DNA from: an uncultured Chitinophagales bacterium
Lineage (GTDB): Bacteria > Bacteroidota > Bacteroidia > Chitinophagales > Chitinophagaceae
Assembly: GCA_946886475.1 (NCBI GenBank)
Contig: CAMPIQ010000171.1
Coordinates: 1-7,242 of the forward strand
DNA: 7,242 bases
Reading direction: 5' to 3'
The notes beneath the pieces are model-generated. The model was not told the origin of the DNA. It did no database searches and saw nothing but the letters and a program-made list of their open reading frames with translations. Shown piece after piece: positions 5,770 to 7,242 of the stretch (position 1 is its first letter; the number at the start of each line of letters is the position of its first letter). The translations under genes were made by a program, and so were the position numbers.

Positions 5770-7167
5770 TCAATTGTTTTCCTGTGGTAAAATATTCTGG
5801 TTTACGCTAAAGAAATTGTCTGGATCGTATTTCTTTTTAATTTTTGTCAGGCGATCATAATTGTGCTTATAGCTCGCCTTTATCCGGTCCTGGCCTTCAT
5901 TCATTATGAAATTTAAATATGCGCCACCTGAAGAATATGGATGTAAGGCTTCCCAATAATCTTTACACCAATTGGTGATTTTATCCTTATTAGCGGGATC
6001 AGGATCTACTCCAACTATAACACCTGCATACCTGGCATCTCTGTAAGCCCAGGCAGTTTTGTCTTTGGCTACTTTACCTGCAGCGCCGGTAATCGGGTAC
6101 AGGTGCATTTGCGATAATACTGTTGGTATTTTAGAACCAAATTCCATGTGTTTAGTCCTAAGTTCCGGCCCTAGTTCATCAAAAAAATCGGCGCGCCAAT
6201 ACCATTGCAGGCCTGGGGGGAACATGCCATCAAATAATGTTTGTACCATTGGATAAGGCATAACTCCAACATGTTCAAATAAAGGCTTCATGGCGCGAAT
6301 GGGTTCGAAAACTTCATCTGCCTTATCTAAATCCCCCACATAACACCATACGATACCACAGAACTGTTTATTATGGAGCTCTTCGGGAAATGGTGGTCCT
6401 GGTACAACCAGTGTAGCAATGAAGCCATTTAAATCTTCTGGTGCATCCTGAATGAACTGATGATACCATTCCATGACCTCCTGAGTTTTTTCTATTGGCC
6501 ACAGTGTAGGGCCTCCAAAAACATTGGTAACAGGATGCGCCTGAAATTTAAAAGAAGTTACAATTCCAAAGTTGCCACCTCCACCCCTGATCGCCCAAAA
6601 CAGGTCAGTGTTTTGCTGGTCGCTTACTGTTACGCAGGTCCCATCGGCCAATACCATATCTGCTTCCAGTAAATTGTCAATCGTAAGTCCGTATTTTCTT
6701 GACAGGTAACCTACGCCTCCGCCAAGTGTTAAACCACCAACACCTGTTGTAGAAATGATACCCGCAGGAATGGCAAGTCCGAACGGATGTGTAGCATGAT
6801 CCACTTCACCCCATAAATTTCCTCCGCCTACACGTACTGTTTTTTCAGCAGCATTAACACGCACGTATTTGATCCCCGATAAATCTATAGTCAAACCTTC
6901 ATCGCATAAACCCAGTCCGCCACCATTGTGTCCTCCGCCTCTTACAGAAACCAGTAAATTGTTTTCTCTTCCAAAGTTCACACTATGAATTACATCCGCC
7001 ACATCCACGCATTTTACAATCATGCCAGGATACTTATCGATCATGGCATTATAAACCTTGCGGCTTTCATTGTAATTGTCATCGGCAGGCAGAACCACCT
7101 GACCCCTTATCTGGCCGGTAAATTTTTCGATAATGGAAGTTTGTAAATCCTTGACAGAATTGTGCAT
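5770..7167 (-). CDS. FAD-binding oxidoreductase, berberine bridge enzyme-like
   Basis: This is a flavoprotein oxidase or dehydrogenase of the FAD_binding_4 plus BBE type (VAO/PCMH superfamily). From the start chosen here it has 465 residues. Numbered that way, the FAD domain covers about 50-190, with RGGGHN at 76-81 whose histidine (H80) is the expected covalent FAD anchor. GVGGLTLGGGVG (142-153) and RGGGGNFG (194-201) follow. The C-terminal BBE segment starts near YLNF (417) and ends with KKYDPDNFF and QNI. Where bicovalent members have the second, cysteinyl anchor, the aligned residue is isoleucine (AGIISTTG, I138), so attachment is probably through histidine only. No signal or Tat peptide is visible, which suggests a cytoplasmic enzyme. 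The substrate cannot be read from sequence; relatives oxidise sugars, alkaloids and other alcohols or amines. The frame opens further upstream (ATG at 7209, TTG at 7224), but that stretch translates ATGA repeats, so the ATG at 7167 is preferred. The gene stands alone, convergent to its left neighbour. Confidence 0.9.
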   Translation of the reverse strand: MHNSVKDLQTSIIEKFTGQIRGQVVLPADDNYNESRKVYNAMIDKYPGMIVKCVDVADVIHSVNFGRENNLLVSVRGGGHNGGGLGLCDEGLTIDLSGIKYVRVNAAEKTVRVGGGNLWGEVDHATHPFGLAIPAGIISTTGVGGLTLGGGVGYLSRKYGLTIDNLLEADMVLADGTCVTVSDQQNTDLFWAIRGGGGNFGIVTSFKFQAHPVTNVFGGPTLWPIEKTQEVMEWYHQFIQDAPEDLNGFIATLVVPGPPFPEELHNKQFCGIVWCYVGDLDKADEVFEPIRAMKPLFEHVGVMPYPMVQTLFDGMFPPGLQWYWRADFFDELGPELRTKHMEFGSKIPTVLSQMHLYPITGAAGKVAKDKTAWAYRDARYAGVIVGVDPDPANKDKITNWCKDYWEALHPYSSGGAYLNFIMNEGQDRIKASYKHNYDRLTKIKKKYDPDNFFSVNQNILPQENN

Positions 7168-7187
7168 AATATGATGATTTATAGTAT

Positions 7188-7203
7188 ATGAATGAATGAA
7201 TGA
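7188..7203. repeat. Tetranucleotide repeat, ATGA x 4
   Basis: Four perfect tandem ATGA units lie 21-36 bp upstream of the preferred oxidoreductase start (TCAT on the coding strand) and run into the adjoining inverted repeat. If translation began at 7209 instead, copy-number change here would shift the reading frame, so start choice decides whether the repeat could matter for expression. Confidence 0.6.
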
Positions 7204-7228
7204 TTGCATGCCTTGTATAGGCAATCAT
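7200..7228. repeat. 8-bp inverted repeat ATGATTGC / GCAATCAT upstream of the oxidoreductase gene
   Basis: ATGATTGC (7200-7207) and GCAATCAT (7221-7228) are exact reverse complements around a 13-nt spacer, which itself overlaps a shorter TGCC/GGCA pair (7209-7212, 7220-7223). It lies 33-61 bp upstream of the preferred ATG at 7167, where an operator or promoter-proximal regulatory site would be expected. No Bacteroidota -7 box is visible between it and the gene. Confidence 0.4.
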
Positions 7229-7242
7229 GTCTGTTTTAGATC

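Noticed and set aside
7168..7224. N-terminal extension of the oxidoreductase from ATG at 7209 or TTG at 7224
   Set aside because: The added residues come mostly from the ATGA repeat and do not resemble family N-termini. The start at 7167 is preferred, though not proven.
1..7242. Possible undescribed defence, mobile or biosynthetic system
   Set aside because: The genes are standard housekeeping types plus one lone oxidoreductase. No transposase, integrase, toxin-antitoxin pair, CRISPR array or clustered unknown genes are visible.

Overview
This looks like an ordinary chromosomal segment from a member of the Bacteroidota, most likely a Chitinophagaceae-type organism. That placement is inference. 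It rests on moderate G+C, no convincing Shine-Dalgarno sequences ahead of any start, a Bacteroidota-type -7 promoter element (TACCTTTG) just ahead of one start codon, and the character of the proteins.

Left part (3-3708, minus strand): three genes run leftward as a probable operon. A small membrane-anchored, cysteine-rich DUF4258 protein comes first. It overlaps a PlsC-type 1-acyl-glycerol-3-phosphate acyltransferase (phospholipid synthesis) by 17 bp. After a short GC-rich gap comes PriA, the replication-restart helicase, complete up to its stop codon at the window edge.

Middle (3709-5599): a 306-bp divergent intergenic region carries an 8-bp perfect inverted repeat and the best promoter in the window. 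It is followed on the plus strand by mtaB, a radical-SAM tRNA methylthiotransferase that makes ms2t6A37. A 96-aa protein of unknown function with a predicted ferredoxin-like fold follows 16 bp later, probably in the same transcript.

Right part (5600-7242): a 170-bp gap between convergent genes holds a heptanucleotide TGGCNNN repeat and two small inverted repeats that could be terminators. Beyond it, on the minus strand, lies a berberine-bridge-enzyme-like FAD oxidoreductase. Its upstream region has four ATGA repeats and an 8-bp inverted repeat.

The genes are mainly housekeeping (replication restart, lipid synthesis, tRNA modification) plus one accessory oxidoreductase. There is no sign of a mobile element, CRISPR array, tRNA, rRNA or defence system, and I found no convincing undescribed multi-gene system. 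The items most worth a second look are the cysteine-rich DUF4258 protein, the 96-aa mtaB neighbour, the likely leaderless promoter and the intergenic repeats.
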